64,000 nucleotides of DNA, from assembly GCA_039640505.1 (NCBI GenBank), contig CP046865.1, positions 1,054,001 through 1,118,000 on the forward strand, read 5' to 3'. A model generated the notes under the pieces. The model had not been told where the DNA came from. It was given only the letters and a program-made list of their open reading frames with translations, and searched no databases. This DNA comes from Rhodobacteraceae bacterium Araon29. Lineage in GTDB: Bacteria; Pseudomonadota; Alphaproteobacteria; Rhodobacterales; Rhodobacteraceae. Positions 8,097 to 16,261 of the stretch are shown piece by piece; positions within the stretch are counted from its first letter, which is position 1, and each line of letters starts with the position of its first letter. Made by a program: the position numbers and the translations under genes.

Positions 8097-9164
8097 CTAA
8101 GCTAAGAGGTCGCCATCAGGCGCAAAATAAAAGCACCTTGAGGGATCAAGATAGAAACTATGGTCAGTGCCAATATTGTAATGATGCACGCCGCGTGCCA
8201 GAGAAACCCAGTTGCTTGACCCTTCCATTGAGAAATGGGCGCTGCTTTCCGAACCACTGAGTTCAGTGACAAGCACCCGTCCCGGAATTTCAACCCATGC
8301 CGTTCCAGACTTTATCGGAGTGACATGGTTAGGCCGAACCGCAACCATATAAGTGCCATCTTTCAAATCAGCCGCAGCTCCTGAAACCTCCCAACTCACG
8401 TTGGTGTTTAACTGCACCGACCGACCGCGCTTTGTCACCCTTGCCGAATTAATCGGAGGGTTGGAAAAAACGCGCGCAGAAGTGAGGTTTTTGGGGTTTC
8501 TATAAATGCTTGCTGTCCCGCCAAATTGAGTGATCTGGCCATCATGTACCAATGCTGTTTTTCCCCCCAACAACAAGGCTTCCTCGGGTTCTGAGGTGGC
8601 ATAAACCACCACTGATCCGCGTCCAGAAAACAAGTCTGGCAATTGTTCACGCAATTCTTCGCGCAATTTGTAGTCTAGATTTGCCAAAGGCTCATCAAGA
8701 AAGACTGCTTTGCTTTCCTTTGCAATCGCCCGCGCTAAAGCGGTTCTTTGCTGCTGGCCTCCTGATAGCTCATGCGGGCGGCGGTATAGCATGGGCCGCA
8801 ATTGCAAAATATCTGCTGCATCCTCAACGCGGCGCTCAATTTCCGGTTTTGAATAGCCGGCCACGCGGAGTGGGGATGCAATATTTTCAAATACTGTCAT
8901 ATGTGGATAATTTACGAAAAATTGATGCACCAAGCTAATGTTCCGCTTTTGCGTCGATAGTTTTGTGATGTCTTGGCCATCGAGAAAAATTTGACCGCTA
9001 GCAACCGGATCCAGTCCAGCCATCAATTTTATCAAAGACGATTTGCCAGCGCCTGTTTCGCCCAGAAGAACATTAAAATGGCCTGGCTCTAAACTCAGGC
9101 TAGTAGGCTTAATATGGGTCACGCCTTTGACGGATTTGCTGATATTTTTCAGTTCTAGGGTCAT
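8097..9164 (-). CDS. glpS: Glycerol-type ABC transporter ATPase lacking the H-loop histidine
   Basis: 355 residues: an ABC ATPase domain with a C-terminal TOBE-like domain. Walker A is GETGAGKS at 35-42, the signature LSGGQ is at 133-137 and Walker B is LDEP at 156-159. The H-loop position reads YATSEPEE, with serine (S191) in place of the usual histidine. This complements the defect of the partner encoded at 6999-8084. The gene follows the binding-protein gene after an intercistronic hairpin (9233-9256). The name follows the rhizobial glpSTPQUV operon. Confidence 0.85.
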   Translation of the reverse strand: MTLELKNISKSVKGVTHIKPTSLSLEPGHFNVLLGETGAGKSSLIKLMAGLDPVASGQIFLDGQDITKLSTQKRNISLVHQFFVNYPHMTVFENIASPLRVAGYSKPEIERRVEDAADILQLRPMLYRRPHELSGGQQQRTALARAIAKESKAVFLDEPLANLDYKLREELREQLPDLFSGRGSVVVYATSEPEEALLLGGKTALVHDGQITQFGGTASIYRNPKNLTSARVFSNPPINSARVTKRGRSVQLNTNVSWEVSGAAADLKDGTYMVAVRPNHVTPIKSGTAWVEIPGRVLVTELSGSESSAHFSMEGSSNWVSLARGVHHYNIGTDHSFYLDPSRCFYFAPDGDLLA

Positions 9165-9232
9165 TTATGATTTCTTTTTCAAAGCTGCCTATGGCGCGTT
9201 TTGGATCTTGTGTTTTGGAATTTTAGAAAGTT

Positions 9233-9256
9233 GACCGGGGGCGCTAGCCCCCGGTC
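9233..9256 (-). terminator. Strong intercistronic hairpin after the binding-protein gene
   Basis: A perfect 10-bp GC-rich stem (GACCGGGGGC pairing with GCCCCCGGTC) closes a 4-nt loop. It lies between the stop of the binding-protein gene (9296) and the start of the first ATPase gene (9164). On the transcribed minus strand no long U-run follows, so it is more likely an attenuator or a 3'-end stabiliser of the binding-protein message than a full terminator. Confidence 0.75.
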
Positions 9257-9295
9257 GTTTTGGGTAAATTAAGCCCGTTCTTTCAACTCTTTAGA

Positions 9296-11032
9296 TCACT
9301 TTGTCGCCCAACGAGCAACCAGTTCATCATAGTTTACGGTTTTACCCTGCGGCTTCTCGTTCGCCAATGGGGGCTTCGCACCACCGTTAGCATACCAGTA
9401 TTCCGCATCTTTTTCGTCATTCAGACGAGGTCCACATCCACCGTAGACATTGGCTGCCTCATCAGCGGCTTGCATACGCGCCATTGTGACATCCATTTCT
9501 TCAGCCAATCGGTTCATAGCCTCTTGCGGTGTAAACGCGCCTGAGTTCACATCTCCAATTTGCTGCCACCAGATTTGAGCCAGCTTTGGATAATCAGGTA
9601 CGTTAATACCGGTTGGCGACCATGCGACCCGATCAGGTGAGCGATAGAACTCGACCAAACCACCTAGCTTTGACGCACGCTCGGTGAAAGAAGCGTGGTT
9701 GACGCTACTATCACGGATGAATGTCAAACCAACATGAGATTTTTTCACATCGACAGTTTTTGAAACAACAAACTGTGCATATAGCCACGCTGCTTTGGCA
9801 CGCTCTTCAGGCGTAGATTTTAAGATCGTCCAAGATCCCACATCCTGATAGCCAACTTTCTGCCCTTCTTCCCAATATGGACCATGCGGGCTTGGCGCCA
9901 TCCGCCAAAGTGGAACGCCGTCGGCGTCAACTGTGTTGTTGCCGGCAGATTGTGGTGCCACCATGTCCGCAGTAAAGGCTGTATACCAGAATATTTGCTG
10001 GGCTACGTTACCTTGGGCAAGTGCTGGCAACGACTGGTAAAAGTCATAGCTGGCCGCACCAGGAGGTGCATATTTACGCAACCATTCGTCCCATTTGCGA
10101 ATAGCATACACCGCCGCAGGACCGTTTGCTGCGCCGCCGCGGCTTACAGAAGCGCCCACCGGATTACAGGTACCCGCTTCCATGCGAATGCCCCATTCGT
10201 CGATCGGAATACCGTTTGGCTCGCCTTTTGAACCAGCACCGGCCATTGAAAGCCATGCATCAGTCATCCGCCAACCAAGGTCTGGCGCGCGCTTACCATA
10301 ATCCATATGGCCATAAATCGCCGTTCCATCGATTTCTTTGACATCCGTCGAAAAGAACTCAGCGATATCTTCATAGGCGGACCAATTCACGGGCACACCA
10401 AGATCATATCCATACTTCGCTTTAAACGATGCCTGCAGATCTTCGCGGTCAAACCAGTCTTTGCGGAACCAGTAAAGGTTGGCAAATTGCTGATCTGGCA
10501 TTTGATACAGATCACCATCTGGGCCAGTGGTAAACTGGGTTCCCATGAAGTCGCCTAAATCCAATCCAGGGTTGGTAACATCCGCACCGGCCCCAGCCAT
10601 AAAGTCTGTCAAGTTGACAGCCAGTTGCAATCGTGAGTGCGTGCCGATCAGGTCACTGTCGTTGACATAAGCGTCATAAAGGTTCCGACCGGTCTGCATT
10701 TGAGTCTGCACAGCCTGTACAACTTCACCTTCGCCCAAAATCTGGTGATTCACCTTGATACCAGTGATGTCCTCAAATGCTTTTGTCAGCACCTCAGATT
10801 CGTACGAATGAGTTGGTATGCCCTCAGACAGAACGTTAATTTCCATACCTGAAAACGGCGTTGAAGCCTGAATGAACCATTGCATTTCTGCAAGCTGTTC
10901 ATCTTTGGTCAGTACAGATGGTTGAAATTCTTGATCAATCCATTTTCGAGCTGCTGCTTCATCAGCCACAACCGAACTGGTCCCCGCAATGACGGCAGAA
11001 GCCGCAACTGCGGAGAAAAAATACTTGCGCAT
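9296..11032 (-). CDS. glpV: Glycerol-type ABC transporter substrate-binding protein
   Basis: 578 residues from the chosen ATG at 11032. An upstream in-frame ATG at 11047 sits directly before the GGGAGGAG ribosome site and is unlikely to be used. The N-terminus has a typical Sec signal (positive MRK, hydrophobic stretch, alanine-rich cleavage region, about residues 1-24). The mature protein resembles the unusually long GlpV binding proteins of rhizobial glycerol transporters, in the CUT1/extracellular solute-binding family 1 group. It is the first gene of a transcript continuing through two ATPases, two permeases and DUF2160. Known operons place glpV last; here it is first. Glycerol is inferred from family and synteny. 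Neither glpD nor glpK is adjacent. Confidence 0.85.
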   Translation of the reverse strand: MRKYFFSAVAASAVIAGTSSVVADEAAARKWIDQEFQPSVLTKDEQLAEMQWFIQASTPFSGMEINVLSEGIPTHSYESEVLTKAFEDITGIKVNHQILGEGEVVQAVQTQMQTGRNLYDAYVNDSDLIGTHSRLQLAVNLTDFMAGAGADVTNPGLDLGDFMGTQFTTGPDGDLYQMPDQQFANLYWFRKDWFDREDLQASFKAKYGYDLGVPVNWSAYEDIAEFFSTDVKEIDGTAIYGHMDYGKRAPDLGWRMTDAWLSMAGAGSKGEPNGIPIDEWGIRMEAGTCNPVGASVSRGGAANGPAAVYAIRKWDEWLRKYAPPGAASYDFYQSLPALAQGNVAQQIFWYTAFTADMVAPQSAGNNTVDADGVPLWRMAPSPHGPYWEEGQKVGYQDVGSWTILKSTPEERAKAAWLYAQFVVSKTVDVKKSHVGLTFIRDSSVNHASFTERASKLGGLVEFYRSPDRVAWSPTGINVPDYPKLAQIWWQQIGDVNSGAFTPQEAMNRLAEEMDVTMARMQAADEAANVYGGCGPRLNDEKDAEYWYANGGAKPPLANEKPQGKTVNYDELVARWATK

Positions 11033-11080
11033 TTCATCTCCTCCCATGAGTTATATTTGTCGATATGAACCGACGGCTTT

Positions 11081-11123
11081 ATAGTCAGATAAAGTCTATA
11101 AGATTGTCAACTAAAACTTTAGT
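11081..11123 (-). promoter_or_regulatory. Candidate promoter and operator of the glycerol-type operon
   Basis: On the minus strand a perfect TTGACA (11108-11103) is followed 18 bp later by a weak -10-like GACTAT, about 50 bp before the glpV start. A perfect dyad ACTAAA-AC-TTTAGT (11110-11123) lies directly upstream of the -35, and a looser dyad TTATAG-N11-CTATAA spans 11079-11101. These could be repressor sites, but the regulator is not identified. Confidence 0.4.
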
Positions 11124-11554
11124 AGAAAAGATTTTTTATTTTTTATGTAATTAAAACAGTTAGATAGATATTTTTTAGGCTCTAACGTCAAGCTTCTCAA
11201 TAGATTTGGACTTGATTCTCATAGGCTCGTCTAACCCAATATCTGCTCATAACGGTTTGCCTAGCTAGCAGATAGGGTCTGTTTTTTAACCGGTCTATGC
11301 TAAGGGTTGCTAGATATAAATGTCCCGTTCTTGAGATAGAAAAAGACTAAGGTTCGGGCAGCCTGCGCGATGCTGGAAAACCCGCTAAAAGACAAACGGA
11401 AAGCAAAAAACATTTTATGGGCACTAAAATCGGTTGTTTTAAATAAAATAAATTACATAAAAATAATATTGTACTACTTTCACTTCCTCTGGCCGTTGAT
11501 ATCAGGTTTTCGCTTGAGTTGCTTTTATATAAAAGAATACAAGACTTGGCTATG

Positions 11555-11581
11555 TAAAAGGGAACTCAATTGGGTCAAAAA
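11555..11581 (+). repeat. Dispersed intergenic repeat, copy 2
   Basis: Shares AACTCAATTGGGT and flanking A-rich ends with the copies at 3199-3225 and 22892-22918. The match to copy 3 continues through GGGTCAAAAA. Confidence 0.6.
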
Positions 11582-11640
11582 CTGTCGAGCTATCATGAAA
11601 CAAGAGGACAAAGATTTAAATATAACGCATATCAGGCCCT

Positions 11641-12804
11641 TTAGAAGTGCTGAGTAATTTTCTTCAATCCGCTCGAACTCACTTTGAATTTGGAGTTCTT
11701 GTACCCATTAAAAACCCAATCGAGTGGCGTGTAATATATAAACACGTAGTAAATTAGCAATGAGCCGAGTAGTCCGGCGAGACAGCTAGCAATGATTACA
11801 AATATAGAGCTATAGCCTGCCAATATTAACGTTGCGCCAATGTAATAGACGAATACAAGATGAAATGCATAAACTGGATAGGATAGTCGTACTAACAGTG
11901 AAAGCAGTGCACCACCAGATGTGATCATCCTGGTTGCAAAGCCAATCAAAGCGAGCACAAGCATCACAGTAGCCAATGCCGAAAAACCGTTCACAATCCA
12001 CATTTCTAAGTTACCAGAGAACGCAAATGGTTCATCTTTCATAATTCCCCAAGCCATCAAGGCCACTGGCACAAAACTAAATACTCCGAGAGATGGAGCG
12101 AAAAATTTTGTTTTTTGAATATTTTCAATAAATGCTTGGCTATAGAATAATTGCATCCCAATCACGAAAAACACGAGCATAAATAGCAGTGAGCCAAATT
12201 TTAAATCTCCGAATATTAAAGGGATTTCAGCAAATATACCCCCAGTCGGACGAGCTAAAGGAGTTAGCAGAATTAATATGGGAAGCCAGAAGCCAAAAAT
12301 GAGACCATAGCTTAACTTTATCTTTGTAATTCGTGCGAAATCCTTTGGTGCAAGCAATGTTATCACAAAGGTAATTAGATAAAAAATTAACAGGTAGTAA
12401 AGAAACCAAAGATGATCAAGGCGAAGTGTAAAAGGCTGTCCAGATATAAGCCATGATAAAAGTTCAGGCAATTTAACCATTTGCGCTTGCGTTTCATCAA
12501 CTGCTGGAATGAATAACCAAAGCAAAAGGATGGGTGCGCCAAGTCTAAAAACCCTATTGATTGTATAACTTCCAGATGAGCGCTTTGATAAACTAAGGCA
12601 GGTAAAAAAACCTGCCAATAACATAAATAGCGGCATCCGCCATGAATGAATCCAGATAAAGAGCATTGCGGCTAAAGGTCTTGGTTCAGATCCATCAATT
12701 GGTTCCAAATATAGTGATAACCCGTGCAGAAGAACGCCTGTTAGCAACGCGAAAGCACGCAAAAAATCAAGATTATGATAGCGTTTAGAAAGGTCAGTAT
12801 CCAT
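11641..12804 (-). CDS. Acyltransferase-3 family membrane protein
   Basis: 387 residues with about ten hydrophobic segments. The family-typical N-terminus (YHNLDFLRAFALL followed by a membrane-embedded histidine, about residues 9-27) marks the acyltransferase-3 / OpgC-like family of O-acyltransferases. These modify periplasmic glucans, polysaccharides or other envelope molecules with acetyl or succinyl groups. The substrate cannot be told from sequence. The gene is monocistronic, flanked by long non-coding stretches, and more AT-rich than the right part of the window. Confidence 0.8.
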   Translation of the reverse strand: MDTDLSKRYHNLDFLRAFALLTGVLLHGLSLYLEPIDGSEPRPLAAMLFIWIHSWRMPLFMLLAGFFTCLSLSKRSSGSYTINRVFRLGAPILLLWLFIPAVDETQAQMVKLPELLSWLISGQPFTLRLDHLWFLYYLLIFYLITFVITLLAPKDFARITKIKLSYGLIFGFWLPILILLTPLARPTGGIFAEIPLIFGDLKFGSLLFMLVFFVIGMQLFYSQAFIENIQKTKFFAPSLGVFSFVPVALMAWGIMKDEPFAFSGNLEMWIVNGFSALATVMLVLALIGFATRMITSGGALLSLLVRLSYPVYAFHLVFVYYIGATLILAGYSSIFVIIASCLAGLLGSLLIYYVFIYYTPLDWVFNGYKNSKFKVSSSGLKKITQHF

Positions 12805-13254
12805 ATTTACAATTTACTTTCGCATTTAAATACGCTGGTTAAATTTCCAACGCTAAATTTAAGTGGTTAATAACATTCCTTTGATTTATCCTGCTTAATC
12901 ATTTTCGTAAAATCAAGATGGAAAGTACAAAGTTAATTTATTACTTTTTTAGGCTTCAAAGGATGCTGTCAGCCTAACCACCTCAAGCATCAGAAGCCTT
13001 GAGAGCGTGCGTTCTATGAGGAAATAAGAGAGCGCCACTCTGTCACAGCAGCGTCACTATCCAGCCTACACTCGTTTGGAACCATAGGCGCTGATCTTAG
13101 GTTGGCAAAGCATGTTAAGGATCGAAAAAATAGCAAAACCAAAAATAGATTTGGTCTTTAATGTCGCCTATAGAGCATGTCTTTATTTCTATATTTTTAA
13201 AGCCCCTGTGTAGCGGGTGTCATCCCGACAGCTATCAGTAAAGTGCGCGTAAGG
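12805..13254. other. Intergenic gap, 450 bp, with left arm of an inverted repeat
   Basis: No coding sequence recognised. Positions 12964-13057 form the left arm of a roughly 95-bp imperfect inverted repeat whose right arm is at 15021-15120. Confidence 0.5.
12964..13057 (+). repeat. Left arm of a long inverted repeat
   Basis: Aligned to the reverse complement of 15021-15120. Both start TGCTGTCA and share blocks such as CTCAAGCATC, GAAGCCTTGAGAGCG, ATAAGAGAG and GCCACTCTGT; I estimate roughly 80% identity by eye. The arms lie about 2 kb apart and enclose two small ORFs and a transposase fragment. Confidence 0.7.
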
Positions 13255-13548
13255 TTATTCATCTATTAACATACCAGAGATTGACCGCGTGTGACGCTCT
13301 TCTGTTGACCATTCCTCAAGCCAAGGCCTAATCTTATCTAAATGAGTTAGGGAAACTTCTTGATCTTCGGCAATCTTGTCAATTGAGGGAGAAATTTTAA
13401 CAAGATACACTTCACCATCAACCTCTGAAAGGAAACGCTGCTGATTAAATAGCTGCCGACATCTTTCATTATGTAATTTCAATTCCTCTATAACGTCTTC
13501 AAGGAAATTTGGCTTTGGTTTAAATCTGACAATGCTAAGAACTTTCAA
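13255..13548 (-). CDS. Small hypothetical protein
   Basis: 97 residues, mostly polar, with an opening beta-strand (MKVLSIVRFKPK) and alternating helix/strand character. This recalls small dimeric alpha-beta barrel (antibiotic biosynthesis monooxygenase-like) proteins, but no diagnostic motif supports that. It lies alone between the arms of the inverted repeat. The ATG at 13548 is the only start giving a full ORF. Probably a real gene, function unknown. Confidence 0.5.
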   Translation of the reverse strand: MKVLSIVRFKPKPNFLEDVIEELKLHNERCRQLFNQQRFLSEVDGEVYLVKISPSIDKIAEDQEVSLTHLDKIRPWLEEWSTEERHTRSISGMLIDE

Positions 13549-13956
13549 TTTAAAGTCTCCAATGCTTTGCCGCAGAATAACCTAGCCAAGGAATATGTGA
13601 AGTCAGAAAATATTTCCCGATTTTTGGTCGAACCTTTTCCAAAATAATTATGCGTCTTACATCCTTACACCGCTAGGGCCGCTCGTTTTTGCCCCCCTGC
13701 TTTTTGAAGCTTAGAAGCAAATCGAAGATGGTGCTTTCTTGAATTGCGACTTGCTAGTGTAGATATGCCGATTCATTGAGCGCGGTTTTGGTAAACTAAT
13801 CCAAAATCAACATCTGTCGTATGAAGGATGTGATGTTCATTTCAGCGTCATACCTCCCTGTTGGACTGACCCAGCAATTACGCGAGGTCTTTTTTACGGA
13901 TCGATTAGGGAACCACTGCACTAAAAAGCAGCCGCTGCTGCAGTTGTTGGCTTGCT
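13549..13956. other. Intergenic gap, 408 bp
   Basis: No gene recognised. Part of this stretch (about 13775-13965) has weak, patchy similarity to 14500-14600 (for example AGCCGCTGCT and AATCCAAAATC/ATCCAAAATTG), suggesting two decayed copies of one sequence. The boundaries are uncertain. Confidence 0.35.
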
Positions 13957-14376
13957 TTATTGTTTCAGTAGCAAGCTGGCTATTTCTTCACCAACTGCTG
14001 GATGATCAAAAAAGGGTAAATTTCTGCAGATGACCGCCAAGTATTTTGGGTTTTTTGTTTCTTGATATTTGCTCCACTGCTCTGACACCAACATCTTTCG
14101 CTGTTCATATTTGCTTGGTTGCTCTGCAGTCGGCTCTTCTGCTTGCGAATTGTTAAAGATTTTGTCCCATCCAGCCCGATACTGTGGTGTCGAAACACTT
14201 GAAAAGTGGCTAATCGAACTCTGTGAAGCTGATTTGGGAGCGTCGCTTTTCTTTGTAGCATCTCCAGATTTGCCGGCTGTTTCTTGTGCCTTGTTTTCTG
14301 CACTTGCTTTAGTGGCATCACTTTTTGCAGTGGTTTGCTTTGCATCCGCTTTGCTAGTTTTGTTTTTTTCACTCAT
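13957..14376 (-). CDS. Hypothetical protein with Lys/Ala-rich low-complexity N-terminus
   Basis: 139 residues from the ATG at 14376, preferred over 14394 because an AGAG-type ribosome site precedes it. The first 50 or so residues are a low-complexity mix of Lys, Ala, Ser, Thr and Asp, probably disordered. The C-terminal 80 residues are an ordinary mixed sequence ending in a predicted helix. No known domain is recognised. The gene lies inside the inverted-repeat-bounded region beside a transposase remnant, so it may be accessory. Confidence 0.5.
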   Translation of the reverse strand: MSEKNKTSKADAKQTTAKSDATKASAENKAQETAGKSGDATKKSDAPKSASQSSISHFSSVSTPQYRAGWDKIFNNSQAEEPTAEQPSKYEQRKMLVSEQWSKYQETKNPKYLAVICRNLPFFDHPAVGEEIASLLLKQ

Positions 14377-14598
14377 GATAGCTCTTTTGTGCAACTTTTA
14401 TGATCTTTTGTAGTCCATTGCCAAATTTTGATCAGTTGCACAAGTATCGTCTGTGCAGCATTTCTATGCCTTTATGGTCACTGGAGTAACCTCTGCACCA
14501 CGAAAACAGCCGCTGCTTGCAGTGGTGGCGTGATGAAGTTGGCGCATGGGCAAATCATCCAAAATTGAAGTTTATCGTACAACAAAGATGACTTTCTT

Positions 14599-14784
14599 TT
14601 GAGCGTTGGTTCCCGAGTTGAACTGCTCAACGCAGAGATCTTCTACACCTTGAGGGAAGCACAAATCATCATCGAACAATGGAGACATCACTACAACACT
14701 AAGAGACCACAAAGTGCATTGGGCTATCGTCCAACAGCGCCCGAAACCATCACACCGATGGACCAAAGGCCTATCATGCACTAA
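14599..14784 (+). pseudogene. C-terminal fragment of an IS3-family transposase (OrfB)
   Basis: The last 55 or so residues match the end of IS3-group OrfB integrases: the pattern ELLNAEIF...L.EA...IE.WR.HYNT.RP.SALGY(R)P..APE followed by a stop. The rest of the DDE domain and all of OrfA are missing upstream, and the match breaks near 14620. This is a dead remnant, not a mobile element. It sits within the inverted-repeat region. Confidence 0.8.
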
Positions 14785-15334
14785 CAATCGTCTTGGACCA
14801 ATCAGACGGGGCTAGGCACTGGGCTGTGCAGATAAGCAAGTTACACAGCGGTGGGCAAATAACAGGGCGGAGAATTCACACTTACCTTTTCGACGAAGAG
14901 AGCGCGCGATGCTGCGATTTAGGCGTATGCACAGTCTCCAAAAGTTTGCTTCAATCCACGCCTCATTTTACAATCACTTCAATTCACAAAGGTCACTATC
15001 AACTCGCATTAACTTCAAGCTAGGCCGCGACGCTGCTCTTACAGAGTGGCTCTCTCTTATCGCCTTGTAGAATCCTCGCTCTCAAGGCTTCGGATGCTTG
15101 AGCCGGTTTGTATGACAGCACTGTGCTGAGAAATGGGGCTAGACATGGCCTACAAAGATGATCACGAATATTCAACGTTTTACATTCGAGAAAGAATACT
15201 CAAGAGAAAGTTTGAAGATGTCTAATTTCTCTAGCCACTGCTGTGACGATCGCTTATTTTTTTGCCAGAGGCTGAGCAAAGAAGAAAATGATATGAGCAA
15301 GTTCAAGCAATGGCTTTGGAAAGGATAAGGACCG
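14785..15334. other. Intergenic gap, 550 bp, with right arm of an inverted repeat
   Basis: No gene recognised. It holds the right inverted-repeat arm (15021-15120) and then the upstream region of the sugar-kinase operon. No clear promoter could be assigned. Confidence 0.45.
15021..15120 (-). repeat. Right arm of a long inverted repeat
   Basis: The reverse complement matches 12964-13057 over about 95 bp with a few mismatches and small gaps. The arms may be two oppositely oriented copies of one decayed mobile-element end. Confidence 0.7.
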
Positions 15335-16261
15335 ATGATCCTGTGCTGTGGTGAAGCTTTGATCGATATGATCCCTGAAAAAACATCTTCAGGCAGAGAT
15401 GCCTTTGTGCCGCATCCGGGCGGCGCAATTTACAACACTGCCGTTGCTTTGGGACGTTTGGGTGCGCCTTCTGGCATGCTTACAGGTCTTTCAAACGACA
15501 TTTTTGGTCAGCAACTTTGCCAGGGTCTAAAAGCTTCAAATGTGGATATTGATCATGTTATTTTTAGTGATCGACCAACCACTTTGGCATTTGTTCAGTT
15601 AATAGATGGACAAGCCAGCTATAGTTTTTATGACGAAAACTCTGCTGGCCGCATGTTGGCGCCTTCTGATCTTCCTTTGATATCCCAAAATGTTAACGCT
15701 TTGTATTGTGGCGGTATTAGCCTGGCGTGCGATCCATGTTCTGAGGCCTATGAAACATTGTTAGAACGAGAGCACAAACGCCTTGTCGTTATGTTGGATC
15801 CGAATGTCAGGACAACTTTTATAGAAGATGCGGACCGCTATCGCAGCAGAATTATGAAAATGATGTCTCTTGCAGATATTGTTAAGGTGTCAGACGAGGA
15901 CTTAGAATGGATTATCAAGAACCCCAGTTCGTCGGAGCATAAGGCCAAATCCATTCTTGGAATAGGCGCAGGTTTGGTAATTTTGACTCGGGGAAACTTA
16001 GGTGCAACGGCGTATCTTAAGGATGGCATAACGGTGCATGTGCCGGCAGAAAAAGCTGATGTTATTGATACTGTCGGGGCGGGCGATACGTTTAACGCAG
16101 GCTTTCTTTCAAAGCTTTCTGAATTGGATTTTTTGCAAAAGGAAAGCTTACCTAAAATATCCGCTAACGCTGTTGAACAAGCTTTGCAATTTGGAGCGAA
16201 AGTTGCAGGTGTGACTGTGTCGCGTGCGGGGGCAAACCCGCCTTGGGCAGCAGAGCTATGA
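15335..16261 (+). CDS. PfkB-family carbohydrate kinase, probable fructokinase
   Basis: 308 residues, ribokinase/PfkB fold. The N-terminal substrate-site region (PGGAIYNTAVALGRLG, about 28-43) and the C-terminal DTVGAGDTFNAGF signature (about 245-257), with its catalytic aspartate and anion hole, are both present. The size and the compact N-terminus fit fructokinase-like members, which phosphorylate a free sugar to the 6-phosphate; the exact sugar is inferred. Its stop overlaps the start of the next kinase gene in an ATGA arrangement, so the two form an operon. Confidence 0.85.
   Translation: MILCCGEALIDMIPEKTSSGRDAFVPHPGGAIYNTAVALGRLGAPSGMLTGLSNDIFGQQLCQGLKASNVDIDHVIFSDRPTTLAFVQLIDGQASYSFYDENSAGRMLAPSDLPLISQNVNALYCGGISLACDPCSEAYETLLEREHKRLVVMLDPNVRTTFIEDADRYRSRIMKMMSLADIVKVSDEDLEWIIKNPSSSEHKAKSILGIGAGLVILTRGNLGATAYLKDGITVHVPAEKADVIDTVGAGDTFNAGFLSKLSELDFLQKESLPKISANAVEQALQFGAKVAGVTVSRAGANPPWAAEL

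Larger units (their letters stand above)
11048..11640. other. Intergenic gap, about 590 bp
   Basis: AT-rich region between the binding-protein gene and the acyltransferase gene. The left end holds the candidate glpV promoter and dyads; 11555-11581 holds the second dispersed repeat copy. An open frame across 11370-11657 on the plus strand shows no recognisable similarity and is not called. Confidence 0.5.

Noticed and set aside
11370-11657. Plus-strand ORF of 95 codons in the glpV-acyltransferase gap
   Set aside because: It runs through a dispersed repeat and into the acyltransferase 3' end, with AT-driven composition (Ile, Lys, Tyr) and no similarity.
14599-14784. Intact insertion sequence
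   Set aside because: Only the last 55 or so residues of an IS3-type transposase are present, without OrfA, the catalytic core or identifiable terminal repeats.
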